Counted from the stretch's first letter, positions 9,188 through 15,716 are shown. The stretch: 15,716 nucleotides of DNA from Lentisphaerota bacterium (GCA_012800565.1 JAAZIZ010000450.1:1-15716); one strand, 5' to 3'. The notes: generated by a model not told the origin, from the sequence alone. Numbers and translations: made by a program.

Positions 9188-10816
9188 TCAGGAGCGCTCT
9201 TTCAGACGCTGGATTATGGCGCAGCTGGAGTCGTCATGGCCGGTCGGAAGCACGGACAGCGGTTCATTCAGGTCCTGCAATACTTTGTCTGCCAGGACCT
9301 TCCCCAGCTGTACTCCCCACTGGTCAAAGGAATAAATCTGCCATAGTACGCCCTGAGTGAAAATCTTATGCTCATAGAGTGCGATCAGCATTCCCAGGGT
9401 CCGGGGGGTTAGTTCATCGGCCAGCAGTGTATTGGTCGGCCGGTTGCCCAGGAAAGTCTTGTGTGCGGCCAGGCTGTCGCTGATGCCGGGGTTTTCGGCT
9501 CGGACCGCGGCGGTGCTTTTGCCGAAAGCCAGCGCTTCAGTCTGAGCCACGAAGTTGGCCATCAGCTTCCGGTGATGGTCGCCCAGCGGCGTCTGGGAGC
9601 GGCAGAAGCCGATAAAGTCAGCGGGGATCAGCTTGGTACCCTGATGCAGGAGCTGGAAGAAGCTGTGCTGGCTGTTGCTGCCCGGCTCGCCCCAGACGAT
9701 TGGTCCGGTCTGCCAGGTGATGCGCTGACCGCTCTTGCTGACCGACTTGCCGTTGCTTTCCATATCGACCTGCTGTAAATAGGCCGGGAAGCGCTGCAGC
9801 GACTGGTTATAGGGCAGAATTGCCTGGGTCTGGGCCTCGAAGAAGTTGTTGTACCAGATGCCCAGCAGAGCCAGGATGACCGGGAGGTTCTGTTCCAGCT
9901 TCGCACTGCGGAAATGCTGGTCCATGGCGTGGAATCCTTCCAGCATGGCGAGGAAATGGTCCGGTCCGATCTGCAGCAGCAGCGGCAGGCCGATGGCGGA
10001 GCACAGCGAGTAGCGTCCTCCGACCCAGTCCCAGAATTCGAACATATTCTCGGCTTCAATGCCGAAAGCCGCGACTGCTTCCGAATTGGTGGATACTGCG
10101 ACGCAATGCCGGGCGATCGCCTCTTTGCTGGCGAATGCAGTCAGCAGCCATTGCCGGGCGCTGCGGGCATTGGTCATGGTTTCCTGAGTGGTGAATGTCT
10201 TGGAGGCGATGACGAACAGGGTTTCCTCCGGCGACAGACCGCTGAGAGTGTCGGCCAGATGAAAACTGTCGATATTGGAGACATAAAAAACCCGCATGCC
10301 GGGCAGAGAAAACGGCTTCAGAGCTTCACTGGCCATCCGGGGGCCTAAGTCGGAGCCGCCGATGCCGATGTTCACGATATTCCGGATCGGTTTGCCGGTG
10401 TAGCCGGTCCAGGCGCCGGCCCGCACGCGCTCGGCGAAAGCCGACATACGCTGCAGCACCGCTTTGACCGCAGGCATCACATCCTGTCCGTTGACATAGA
10501 CCGGCTGGTTGCTGCGGTTGCGCAACGCTGTATGCAGCACCGCCCGCCCTTCGGTCTCATTGATGCACTGCCCGCTGAACATCGCATCAATGGACTGCCG
10601 CAGAGAGCTTTCCTCGGCCAGGCGGAAGAGCAGCCGCATGGTCTCAGCAGTGATGCGGTTCTTGGAGAAATCCAGGAGCAGGTCCTCGAACTCCAGGCTG
10701 AATTTCTTGGCTCGCTGGGGGTCGGCGGCGAACAAGTCGGCCAGGGTGCTGTCTTTGATGCTGTTGTAATGGGCGGCCAGGGCCTGCCAGGCGGGGGTGT
10801 CGGGATGGATGTTCAT
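9188..10816 (-). CDS. pgi: Glucose-6-phosphate isomerase
   Basis: The 542-aa protein is a full-length Pgi (the E. coli enzyme is 549 aa) interconverting glucose-6-phosphate and fructose-6-phosphate in the cytoplasm. The sugar-phosphate-binding IGIGGSDLGPRM is at 150-161. Signature 1 is seen as WVGGRYS (264-270) and signature 2 as GSNSQHSFFQLLHQG (379-393). The expected catalytic residues are present: Glu353 in DMESNGK, His384 in SQHSF and Lys506 in GVQLGK. The sequence is closest in style to the bacterial/eukaryotic long-form enzyme rather than the short Bacillus-type. It lies 30 bp after the PHP gene and 44 bp before the DUF4175-like gene, so it probably shares their transcript. Its start has only a weak purine-rich leader, and translation may depend on ribosomes arriving from upstream. 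Confidence 0.97.
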   Translation of the reverse strand: MNIHPDTPAWQALAAHYNSIKDSTLADLFAADPQRAKKFSLEFEDLLLDFSKNRITAETMRLLFRLAEESSLRQSIDAMFSGQCINETEGRAVLHTALRNRSNQPVYVNGQDVMPAVKAVLQRMSAFAERVRAGAWTGYTGKPIRNIVNIGIGGSDLGPRMASEALKPFSLPGMRVFYVSNIDSFHLADTLSGLSPEETLFVIASKTFTTQETMTNARSARQWLLTAFASKEAIARHCVAVSTNSEAVAAFGIEAENMFEFWDWVGGRYSLCSAIGLPLLLQIGPDHFLAMLEGFHAMDQHFRSAKLEQNLPVILALLGIWYNNFFEAQTQAILPYNQSLQRFPAYLQQVDMESNGKSVSKSGQRITWQTGPIVWGEPGSNSQHSFFQLLHQGTKLIPADFIGFCRSQTPLGDHHRKLMANFVAQTEALAFGKSTAAVRAENPGISDSLAAHKTFLGNRPTNTLLADELTPRTLGMLIALYEHKIFTQGVLWQIYSFDQWGVQLGKVLADKVLQDLNEPLSVLPTGHDDSSCAIIQRLKERS

Positions 10817-10846
10817 AAATGTCTCTGCTGGTTAGGGGAAGAAATG

Positions 10847-11761
10847 TTATTGCCCGGCGGACTCAGCGGCCGGAAAAATCGGGTTGCTCCAGGCGTAATT
10901 GCCCTCGGAATCTTGAATCTGCAGGCGGACATAGTAGCCGGAGGGCAGGTTGCTCAAATCGACTTCCAGATGGGTCATGGTTTGAGGACGGGTGCCCGGC
11001 CCCTCGCTGTCCAGGACCAGTGTGCCGGGGAATTTGCGGGGCCGGTTGCATACCAGAAGCACTTCCTGACAGGCGGAAAAATCGGCTGTGAAGATATTGT
11101 TCTGGTAATTGAGGCTATGGATCAGGGGTTTCTGGCTGGCATAGAATTGCCCCGCCTGCAACGCTGCCAGAATGGATTCGGGGGAGTTGTCTTTGGCGCA
11201 AACCATAGTGAAGCCGCGGAACAGATCGCGGGCGGCGTGCACATCATCCACAGCGATGGCGGTGTAGCGGGCTCCGAAATCGAGGCATTCGTCCCAGATT
11301 TGCATATTGCTGGCTCTTCCGACATAGCGGGTGGCAGTGTTGTAGACTTCCAGTCCCAGTGCGCCTTTGATGGTCAGCACTTCGGCCGAGGTCAGTGCGC
11401 ACCAGTACGGATGGGCGATAAAGAAATTCGCGCCGGCGTTCAGGATGGCATCTGCGCACTCCTGGGCCTGCCATTCGCGGCTGGGCTCGAAGTCCTCGGG
11501 TACACCCAAGGCCAGGAAGTGCCAGCTGATATTGCGGGGGCCGCCCGGATGCAGTTCTATACCGGAGAGCAGGGTCATTCCCTGAGCATCATAGCTGCTG
11601 ACCGGGTTGGTTTGCCAATGGTCGGTGAAAGCCAGCACGTCATAGCCAGCCTCGCGGTACAGAGTGATTACTTCCGAGGCAGAAAATTTGCCGTCGGAAA
11701 GCGTAGTGTGGGTATGCAGATTCGCCTTGAAGACTGGCAGCTCCTGACCGTAAAAATTCAT
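10847..11761 (-). CDS. PHP-domain metal-dependent phosphoesterase
   Basis: The 304-aa product carries all four PHP motifs: HTHTTLSDG (H16, H18, D23), FTDH (D47, H48), GIELH (E69) with AHP (H117), and DDVH (D172, D173, H175). The complete ligand set predicts a multinuclear metal centre and a phosphoesterase or nucleotide/sugar-phosphate hydrolase. The C-terminal 90 residues form a beta-rich tail ending in the pattern G-x-Y-x-x-R-L-Q near GNYAWSNPIF (287-296), often seen in stand-alone PHP proteins. No signal peptide is visible, and the substrate is unknown. The ATG overlaps the ricT stop as ATGA and has AGGAG (plus-strand 11767-11771) 5 nt before it, indicating translational coupling to ricT. 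Its position beside pgi does not by itself identify a sugar-phosphate substrate. Confidence 0.88.
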   Translation of the reverse strand: MNFYGQELPVFKANLHTHTTLSDGKFSASEVITLYREAGYDVLAFTDHWQTNPVSSYDAQGMTLLSGIELHPGGPRNISWHFLALGVPEDFEPSREWQAQECADAILNAGANFFIAHPYWCALTSAEVLTIKGALGLEVYNTATRYVGRASNMQIWDECLDFGARYTAIAVDDVHAARDLFRGFTMVCAKDNSPESILAALQAGQFYASQKPLIHSLNYQNNIFTADFSACQEVLLVCNRPRKFPGTLVLDSEGPGTRPQTMTHLEVDLSNLPSGYYVRLQIQDSEGNYAWSNPIFPAAESAGQ

Positions 11762-12648
11762 TGCATCTCCTGTAAAGGGATTTTTTTCGGTTTCTTGTCC
11801 TGGTTAGGGGGGCGGAATTGTCCCCGGTTTTTGCCGGCGGGGCGGTTGCTTTCAGCGCGGGGCGGCGTGGGTTCCAGGTCGGGACTGTCATCGTCAGGCA
11901 CGGTGGCGGTTTTTTCTTTACCGGCCGGGGGCTTGTGCAGGCAGCCGTTGACCTGGTACAAATCGGCCTCGTATTGCAGGCAGCATTTCAGGCGGCCGCA
12001 GCAGCCGGAGATATTCTGCGGATTCAGTGACAACCCCTGCTGTTTGGCCATTTTTACATTGATGCTGTTGAAGCTGGGCAGGAAACTGGCGCAGCAGAAT
12101 GGCCGGCCACAACTGCCGATGCCTCCGAGAATGGCAGCTTCGTCCCGCACTCCGACCTGGCGCAATTCAACCCGTACATGGAACATACTGGACAGATCGC
12201 GGACCAGTTCCCGGAAGTCGATGCGCCCTTCGGCCGAGAACTGGAAGAGCAGCAGCTTGCGGTCAAAGGAGTAATGGGTATGAATCAATTTCATGTCCAG
12301 GTTATGGAAGCGGATGCGTTCCATGGCCTTGACATGCACGCCGCTGGCCCTCTCCTGATTGGCACAATCTGTCGCCAGGTCCTCGTCATTGGCCCGGCGC
12401 AGAATCAGCGGAATCTTCTGGCCTTCGATATGGCGTCCTTTGCCGCTGCTGGCCCGAAGCTTCTCGAAATCAGCCTCGCTTTCCCGCGGCTCGCCTATGG
12501 CATCTGTCTTGAGCGTGCCGAAATCCTGATATCGCTCGCAACGGATAATGACCTTGTCACCTTCGTGCAAATCCAGATTGCCGTCGCCGATGCAATCAAA
12601 CTCCAGGCCGGAGGATATACATACTTTATATAAATATAATGTCTTCAT
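11758..12648 (-). CDS. ricT: PSP1-domain protein, RicT/YaaT family
   Basis: This 296-aa protein has the PSP1/RicT signature almost complete: GVRDEAAILGGIGSCGRPFCC (residues 166-186), then MAKQQGLSLNP (200-210) and SGCCGRLKCCLQYE (214-227). Cysteines 180, 185, 186, 216, 217, 222 and 223 match those that bind iron-sulfur clusters in Bacillus RicT, where the RicT-RicA-RicF complex acts in RNase Y-dependent mRNA maturation and in sporulation/competence. RicA and RicF genes are not visible here, so the partner set in this organism is unknown. The last 55 or so residues are Pro- and charge-rich and probably disordered. I chose the start at 12648 because GAGG precedes it by 5 nt and MKTLYLYKV starts the conserved first strand. 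An in-frame ATG at 12717 would add 23 unrelated residues. It overlaps the PHP gene by 4 bp. Confidence 0.9.
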   Translation of the reverse strand: MKTLYLYKVCISSGLEFDCIGDGNLDLHEGDKVIIRCERYQDFGTLKTDAIGEPRESEADFEKLRASSGKGRHIEGQKIPLILRRANDEDLATDCANQERASGVHVKAMERIRFHNLDMKLIHTHYSFDRKLLLFQFSAEGRIDFRELVRDLSSMFHVRVELRQVGVRDEAAILGGIGSCGRPFCCASFLPSFNSINVKMAKQQGLSLNPQNISGCCGRLKCCLQYEADLYQVNGCLHKPPAGKEKTATVPDDDSPDLEPTPPRAESNRPAGKNRGQFRPPNQDKKPKKIPLQEMQ

Positions 12649-12653
12649 GGTTG

Positions 12654-12657
12654 CCTC
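12654..12657 (-). promoter_or_regulatory. Ribosome-binding site that fixes the ricT start
   Basis: On the minus strand GAGG is followed by five bases and then the ATG at 12648. No comparable site precedes the in-frame ATG at 12717, so the shorter protein is preferred. Confidence 0.55.
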
Positions 12658-12712
12658 ATAACTGAAAAGCGAGAATTCACAGGCACCGGAAAGGCTTTCC
12701 CGTAAATCTATA

Positions 12713-12741
12713 AACATAATGCCTGAGCAACGAATTGACCA
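12713..12741 (-). promoter_or_regulatory. Possible sigma70-type promoter for ricT
   Basis: On the minus strand TGGTCA (12741-12736) and TATGTT (12718-12713) are separated by 17 bp. Each hexamer matches four of six consensus positions. Transcription would start near 12706, giving a leader of about 60 nt that contains the palindrome GGAAAGGCTTTCC (12688-12700). The match is modest; ricT could instead be read through from the beta-mannosidase gene. Confidence 0.25.
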
Positions 12742-12785
12742 GCAGCGGAGGGCAAAAAATTATCTTCTCGCCCGGCCGGCCGTAA

Positions 12786-12857
12786 GTGGACAATGTGGAC
12801 GATGTGGACTTTGTGGACGGGGTGGACAATGTGGACGATGTGGACTTTGTGGACGGT
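12786..12857. repeat. Nested tandem repeat: eight 9-bp GTGGACNNN units in two 36-bp blocks
   Basis: Eight consecutive units read GTGGAC followed by AAT, GAT, TTT, GGG, AAT, GAT, TTT, GGT. The last three bases run in the same order twice, so the array is two copies of a 36-bp block (AAT-GAT-TTT-GGG/T) differing at one base. It fills part of the spacer between the beta-mannosidase and ricT genes. The unit length is a multiple of three, so every frame on either strand is open through it, but no ribosome-binding site or protein family supports translation. A degenerate ninth unit, GTGGCATTT (12858-12866), leads into the adjoining stem-loop. The pattern suggests slippage or unequal exchange of a 9-mer followed by duplication of a four-unit block. 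Confidence 0.95.
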
Positions 12858-12886
12858 GTGGCATTTTGAGCCTTAAAAATGCCACA
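12857..12886. other. Perfect 11-bp stem-loop abutting the tandem repeat
   Basis: TGTGGCATTTT (12857-12867) and AAAATGCCACA (12876-12886) are perfect inverted copies around an 8-base loop. The left arm is built from the end of the GTGGAC array. The structure starts 30 bp beyond the beta-mannosidase stop and could end or stabilise that mRNA, but no U-run follows the stem on either strand, so it is not a standard intrinsic terminator. A second TGTGGCAT at 12900-12907 can pair with the same ATGCCACA (12879-12886), giving a competing 8-bp hairpin. Confidence 0.8.
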
Positions 12887-12915
12887 TGTCCGCAATGCTT
12901 GTGGCATCCCCCGGC

Positions 12916-15210
12916 TCAGAATTCTCCGGCCCGGATTTTGGGCAGCCAGACATCCCGCATTTGTTTGAAGTTGAAAGGCGGGTTGCCACAGAGGCAGTGA
13001 TTTTTGCCCTTGGTTCCGTCCGCAAGCGTCCATTTGAGCAGCAGCAGCCGTTGCGTTGCGGCGCAGACCCGCACTGCTTCCAGTACCTTGGACTGATTTG
13101 CCTCCAGAGTGAATTCACCTTGGCTGAATAGTTCGTGGCTGTCCGCATCCCGAATTTCATACTTACCCTGGCGGGGCTGCAGGCTGTCATTGACTGCCAC
13201 CACCTGCTGCCGCCAGCCGGCCGGCTCGGTCAGCAGCACTATCACATCCTGCTGCACTCTGCGAATATAGTAATAAGCCAGCTTTTTGACCAGGTAATAA
13301 TCGACTACTGCATCGGAAAACTGCGGCCAGCAGTCGAGCAGATTCCACCACAGGATACCGCTCATTTTAGGCTTCGAACGCATCAGCTCCAGAAAATATT
13401 TCTTGGCTTCGGCCTGCACGATCTGGCTGGCCTGCACGAAATCTTCTACTTTCTCCGGAATGGTACCGAACATTTCACGCACCTGCTCGGCCATCATCTC
13501 AGTGCGCCAGTTCTGCAAATCGTCATCCGGCAGATAAGGATTGCTGGCATGGTAATTCCATTCGTCATTATCCTGCCACGGCCACAGCTTCTCCGGAGAA
13601 AGAAATTTCCGCATCGACTCCAGGCTGGGACAGCCATGATACCCGACTTCGCTGCAGAAAGAGGCCTGCGAAGCGCGATAGAAGTCGCTCTTGAAATAAT
13701 CCCTGGCACCCCAGAGATGCTGTTCCGGAGTCAGGTAAACTAATTGCACGCAGTCTGACAGCTCGCTGGCGGCCTGGACTGCGGCTGGAGAGGCCCAGGG
13801 CGAGCTGGGCAGATACGGCCGGCGGGGGTCCAGCACCCGCAGAACCTCGGGCAGAATCACCCTGGTCAGACGGTTGCGGTTGGGGTCCAGGCCGGCGCAG
13901 AAATGCACCACATCGCATTCATTGTCGCCGGACCAGAGCGCCAGGCAGGGGTGCTGGCGCAGACGCAGGACCACCTGTTCGGCCTCCTGGCGCAGCTGTT
14001 CTGCGAAATCATCATCCTGGGGATAGACCGCACAGGCCATCATAAAATCCTGCCAGACCAGGATGCCGCGGCGGTCGCACTGATCATAGAATTCATCGCT
14101 TTCATAGACACCGCCGCCCCAGACCCGGAGCATATTGCAGTTCAAATCCTCAGCCATGTCCAGGAATGCCTGCAGGCGCTCGTGGTCGCGCGAGTGCAGG
14201 GCATCCAGGGGCACATGATTGCAGCCGTGGATGCGGATTGCCTGCCGGTTGAGCAGGAACTGGAATTCCGGCTGGTCGCTGCCGCTGGCCAGTTCTTCGG
14301 CCTTCAGACTCAGCAATCGCAGACCGGTGCTGAATTCCTTTTCCGCCAGGAGTTCCTGTCCTTGCCAGAGGCGGACTTTGACGGTATAGAGATTAGCCGC
14401 GCCGTACCCTTTCGGCCACCAGAGCTGCAACTCCGGAATGCGCAGTTTAAGACTGGCCCAGGTGGCCCAGCAGTTCTGCTCGCCCCGGAAATGCGATTCT
14501 CCGCAGTGTCCTTCGACGGTAAGGCGCAGGTTACGCAGGACCGGCAGACTGCTGGCGAAACGCACGAACAGCGTCGCCTGTCCCTCTGTACCGGAAAAAT
14601 CCTGCAGTTGCAGGTAGGTATCCAGGATTCTATGCGGCGGTATCTCCTGCAGGTAAACCGGCCGGAAGAGCCCGCCCAGAGACATGCGCGGGGCGATATC
14701 CCAGCCGGTCAGATGGGCGGGACGGCGCAGCCGGACTTGTCCGAAATGCGCGTGCCAGGAGCTGAAATACTCCACGTCCACCGGCATTTCCCGCAAGGCG
14801 TTGCAGCAGCTGCGCAGATGTATTTCCAGCACATTTTTGCCCTTTTGCAGCCGCTCTCCCACGGCATAGCGATGGCACAGGAAAGCGTTCCGGCATTCAC
14901 CCAGCGGCTGGCCGTTCAGCACTATTTCGCCCAGGCAGTCCACCCCCTCCAGAACCAGCTCCAGATTCCGCTTGCGGCCATCGTACTCGAATTCCCGGCG
15001 GTAATGCCAGCTATAGAACTCCAGCTCACGCAGCTGCATGGCATGCAAGCGGATGTACGGGTCATCCACCAGTCCGGCCCGGTGCAGGCTGAGTTCGATA
15101 TTCTCAGGCACCTGAGCAGTCAACGGCCCGGTGCTCTCGCCCTGGCCATTTTCCAGAGTCCCGCAGAGCTGCCATTCTCCGCCCAGATTCAGATTATAAA
15201 TGTGGTTCAT
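12916..15210 (-). CDS. Glycoside hydrolase family 2 beta-mannosidase
   Basis: The 764-aa protein has the GH2 order: N-terminal jelly-roll (about 1-190), an immunoglobulin-like domain (about 190-300), a TIM barrel (about 315-650) and a short C-terminal beta domain. RVWGGGVYE (362-370), the acid/base Glu431 in WSGDNE and the nucleophile Glu521 in CSEVGYHG are the expected beta-mannosidase landmarks, rather than beta-galactosidase or glucuronidase ones. It would release mannose from the non-reducing end of beta-mannosides. No signal peptide is seen, so it probably acts in the cytoplasm on imported oligosaccharides. It is shorter than many members (about 850 aa), mainly at the C-terminus. The start at 15210 has AGGAG with a short 4-nt spacer. 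A divergent glycosyltransferase gene lies upstream. Confidence 0.9.
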   Translation of the reverse strand: MNHIYNLNLGGEWQLCGTLENGQGESTGPLTAQVPENIELSLHRAGLVDDPYIRLHAMQLRELEFYSWHYRREFEYDGRKRNLELVLEGVDCLGEIVLNGQPLGECRNAFLCHRYAVGERLQKGKNVLEIHLRSCCNALREMPVDVEYFSSWHAHFGQVRLRRPAHLTGWDIAPRMSLGGLFRPVYLQEIPPHRILDTYLQLQDFSGTEGQATLFVRFASSLPVLRNLRLTVEGHCGESHFRGEQNCWATWASLKLRIPELQLWWPKGYGAANLYTVKVRLWQGQELLAEKEFSTGLRLLSLKAEELASGSDQPEFQFLLNRQAIRIHGCNHVPLDALHSRDHERLQAFLDMAEDLNCNMLRVWGGGVYESDEFYDQCDRRGILVWQDFMMACAVYPQDDDFAEQLRQEAEQVVLRLRQHPCLALWSGDNECDVVHFCAGLDPNRNRLTRVILPEVLRVLDPRRPYLPSSPWASPAAVQAASELSDCVQLVYLTPEQHLWGARDYFKSDFYRASQASFCSEVGYHGCPSLESMRKFLSPEKLWPWQDNDEWNYHASNPYLPDDDLQNWRTEMMAEQVREMFGTIPEKVEDFVQASQIVQAEAKKYFLELMRSKPKMSGILWWNLLDCWPQFSDAVVDYYLVKKLAYYYIRRVQQDVIVLLTEPAGWRQQVVAVNDSLQPRQGKYEIRDADSHELFSQGEFTLEANQSKVLEAVRVCAATQRLLLLKWTLADGTKGKNHCLCGNPPFNFKQMRDVWLPKIRAGEF

Positions 15211-15249
15211 AAGACTCCTGTGAATGCATGTAATTTGCTAAATCGGACA

Positions 15250-15278
15250 CTGCGGCCGGAACGCGAGTATAACCGCAG
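15250..15278. promoter_or_regulatory. Inverted repeat CTGCGG-N17-CCGCAG around the beta-mannosidase -10
   Basis: The arms lie at 15250-15255 and 15273-15278 and enclose the candidate -10 box and the predicted start of transcription on the minus strand. That placement suits a repressor operator better than an RNA hairpin, because the transcript would begin between the arms. Six-base arms can arise by chance in GC-rich DNA. Confidence 0.3.
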
Positions 15279-15293
15279 AGTGCCAGCCTTGAA
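15266..15293 (-). promoter_or_regulatory. Possible promoter for the beta-mannosidase gene
   Basis: On the minus strand TATACT (15271-15266) matches five of six bases of the -10 consensus. TTCAAG (15293-15288), 16 bp upstream, is a weak -35. The leader to the ATG at 15210 would be about 50 nt and contains the AGGAG ribosome-binding site. Confidence 0.4.
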
Positions 15294-15390
15294 CTGCAGA
15301 CACTGTAATTCTGACGCCATATTTTGCAAGCAGCAGAAGAGAAGATTTCTGTCTTGGCTTTAGCAGCCCCGGAAAAATGGAAATACAGCA

Positions 15391-15477
15391 GTCCTTTTCA
15401 ACAGGACCTGGAGGGGGTGAAGCCAATCTTCTGCCCGGTGCCCAGCCGGAATGGGGCAAGGCATCATGCCTGCTTTT
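15391..15477 (+). other. Hairpin-rich stretch ending in a terminator-like stem and T4
   Basis: Read on the plus strand, GTCCT (15391-15395) pairs with AGGAC (15403-15407), TGCCC (15432-15436) with GGGCA (15454-15458), and AGGC (15459-15462) with GCCT (15468-15471). The last stem extends to GC/GC with one bulged A and is followed by TTTT (15474-15477). It could be a small RNA, the end of an attenuated leader, or chance GC-rich pairing. I recognise no known riboswitch class in it. Confidence 0.25.
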
Positions 15478-15481
15478 CAGC

Positions 15482-15509
15482 TTGACAGCCCGAATAGCTA
15501 TGATATTTT
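15482..15509 (+). promoter_or_regulatory. Sigma70-type promoter for the glycosyltransferase gene
   Basis: A perfect -35 box TTGACA (15482-15487) is followed after 16 bp by TATTTT (15504-15509), four of six bases of the -10 consensus. Transcription would begin near 15516, giving a leader of about 75 nt before the TTG start. Confidence 0.5.
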
Positions 15510-15592
15510 ACTTAGAACGCCGGGAAGCTGGGCAGTGGTTATCACCAATTTCACCTTCCCGGACGTATTTTCAACCTTGAGGGACACACCAT

Positions 15593-15716
15593 TTGCGTAT
15601 TGGATTAGTCAGAAGAGTTTTGGACCCTAATGGCGGCGGCGCCGAAAAAGTCGCTTGCGCTTTGTTGCAGGAACTGTTGCGACGCGGCCATCAGGTTACG
15701 GTCTTCAGCGAAATAC
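15593..15716 (+). CDS. Glycosyltransferase, family-4 type (N-terminal 41 codons; 3' end outside the window)
   Basis: The first 41 codons read as a typical GT-B glycosyltransferase N-terminus: MRIGLVRR, then DPNGGGAEKVA (residues 11-21) and RRGHQVTVFSE (30-40). The GGGAE loop and RGH-x-VTVF strand are the usual acceptor-side features of family-4 enzymes that build lipopolysaccharide or other surface glycans at the cytoplasmic face of the membrane. The start is TTG: an in-frame TGA at 15578-15580 lies only four codons before it, no ATG or GTG lies between, and GAGGG (15579-15583) sits at a workable distance upstream. The start codon is therefore well constrained although the rest of the gene is unseen. 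The donor and acceptor sugars cannot be inferred. Confidence 0.75.
   Translation, partial: MRIGLVRRVLDPNGGGAEKVACALLQELLRRGHQVTVFSEI

Larger units (their letters stand above)
15211..15592. other. Divergent intergenic region between beta-mannosidase and glycosyltransferase
   Basis: This 382-bp stretch has no convincing gene. It holds a probable promoter for each flanking gene, an inverted repeat around the minus-strand promoter, and a run of potential hairpins at 15391-15477, each listed separately. A 67-codon plus-strand frame at 15377-15580 has no good ribosome-binding site, resembles nothing I know, and runs through the plus-strand promoter. Confidence 0.6.

Noticed and set aside
10532..12274. 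A 580-codon plus-strand open frame spanning pgi, the PHP gene and ricT
   Set aside because: It is antisense to three well-supported genes and has no family motif or ribosome-binding site. Long antisense frames are expected from GC-rich codon use.
12786..12857. CRISPR array
   Set aside because: The units are 9 bp with 3-base variation, with no spacer-length unique sequence and no cas genes nearby.
12677..13033. Minus-strand frame encoding a Ser/Thr/Lys-rich peptide through the GTGGAC array
   Set aside because: It overlaps the end of the beta-mannosidase gene and the ricT leader, lacks a ribosome-binding site, and is open only because the repeat unit is a multiple of three.
15268..15286. Sigma54-like TGGCAC upstream of the beta-mannosidase on the minus strand
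   Set aside because: The -24 element matches, but the -12 GC is absent at the required spacing (GGTT is found instead).
13903..15363. A 486-codon plus-strand open frame opposite the beta-mannosidase
   Set aside because: It is the antisense shadow of a GH2 enzyme with both catalytic glutamates, and its own translation has no recognisable domain.

Overview
The window looks like the chromosome of a GC-rich, anaerobic or fermentative Gram-negative bacterium that degrades plant polysaccharide. The evidence is an indolepyruvate:ferredoxin oxidoreductase (amino-acid fermentation), an acetyl-xylan-esterase-like hydrolase, a cytoplasmic GH2 beta-mannosidase, a RicT/PSP1 protein, and a large membrane pair (DUF4175-like plus VWA/GATase-like) of the kind common in Planctomycetota, Verrucomicrobiota and Lentisphaerota. 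A PVC-superphylum host, perhaps a gut Lentisphaerota or Verrucomicrobiota, is my best inference. No rRNA, transposase, integrase or CRISPR array is visible, so this is ordinary chromosome rather than a mobile island.

Layout. On the left the plus strand carries the 3' part of iorA, then iorB in an ATGA overlap, then a two-lobed alpha/beta-hydrolase. A 73-bp convergent gap follows. Six genes then lie on the minus strand, transcribed right to left: GH2 beta-mannosidase, ricT, a PHP-domain phosphoesterase, pgi, a 1035-aa DUF4175-like membrane protein with Ig-like and coiled-coil parts, and a 729-aa membrane VWA protein. From ricT leftward the spacing is tight (4-bp overlap, then gaps of 30, 44 and 63 bp), so ricT to the VWA gene could be one transcript. 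The beta-mannosidase is set apart by a 197-bp spacer holding a nested GTGGAC tandem repeat joined to a perfect stem-loop. At the right edge, after a 382-bp divergent intergenic region, the first 41 codons of a family-4-type glycosyltransferase begin on the plus strand with a TTG start.

How the genes fit together. IorAB oxidises aryl-pyruvates to aryl-acetyl-CoA with reduction of ferredoxin. The esterase and beta-mannosidase fit hemicellulose or glycan breakdown, and mannose-derived hexose phosphate would enter glycolysis at fructose-6-phosphate, next to Pgi. The DUF4175/VWA pair resembles parts of MoxR-DUF58-Bat-type envelope clusters, but no MoxR or DUF58 gene is in the window. Its function is unknown and it is the best candidate here for an undescribed system. 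The nested repeat with alternative hairpins is the oddest DNA-level structure.
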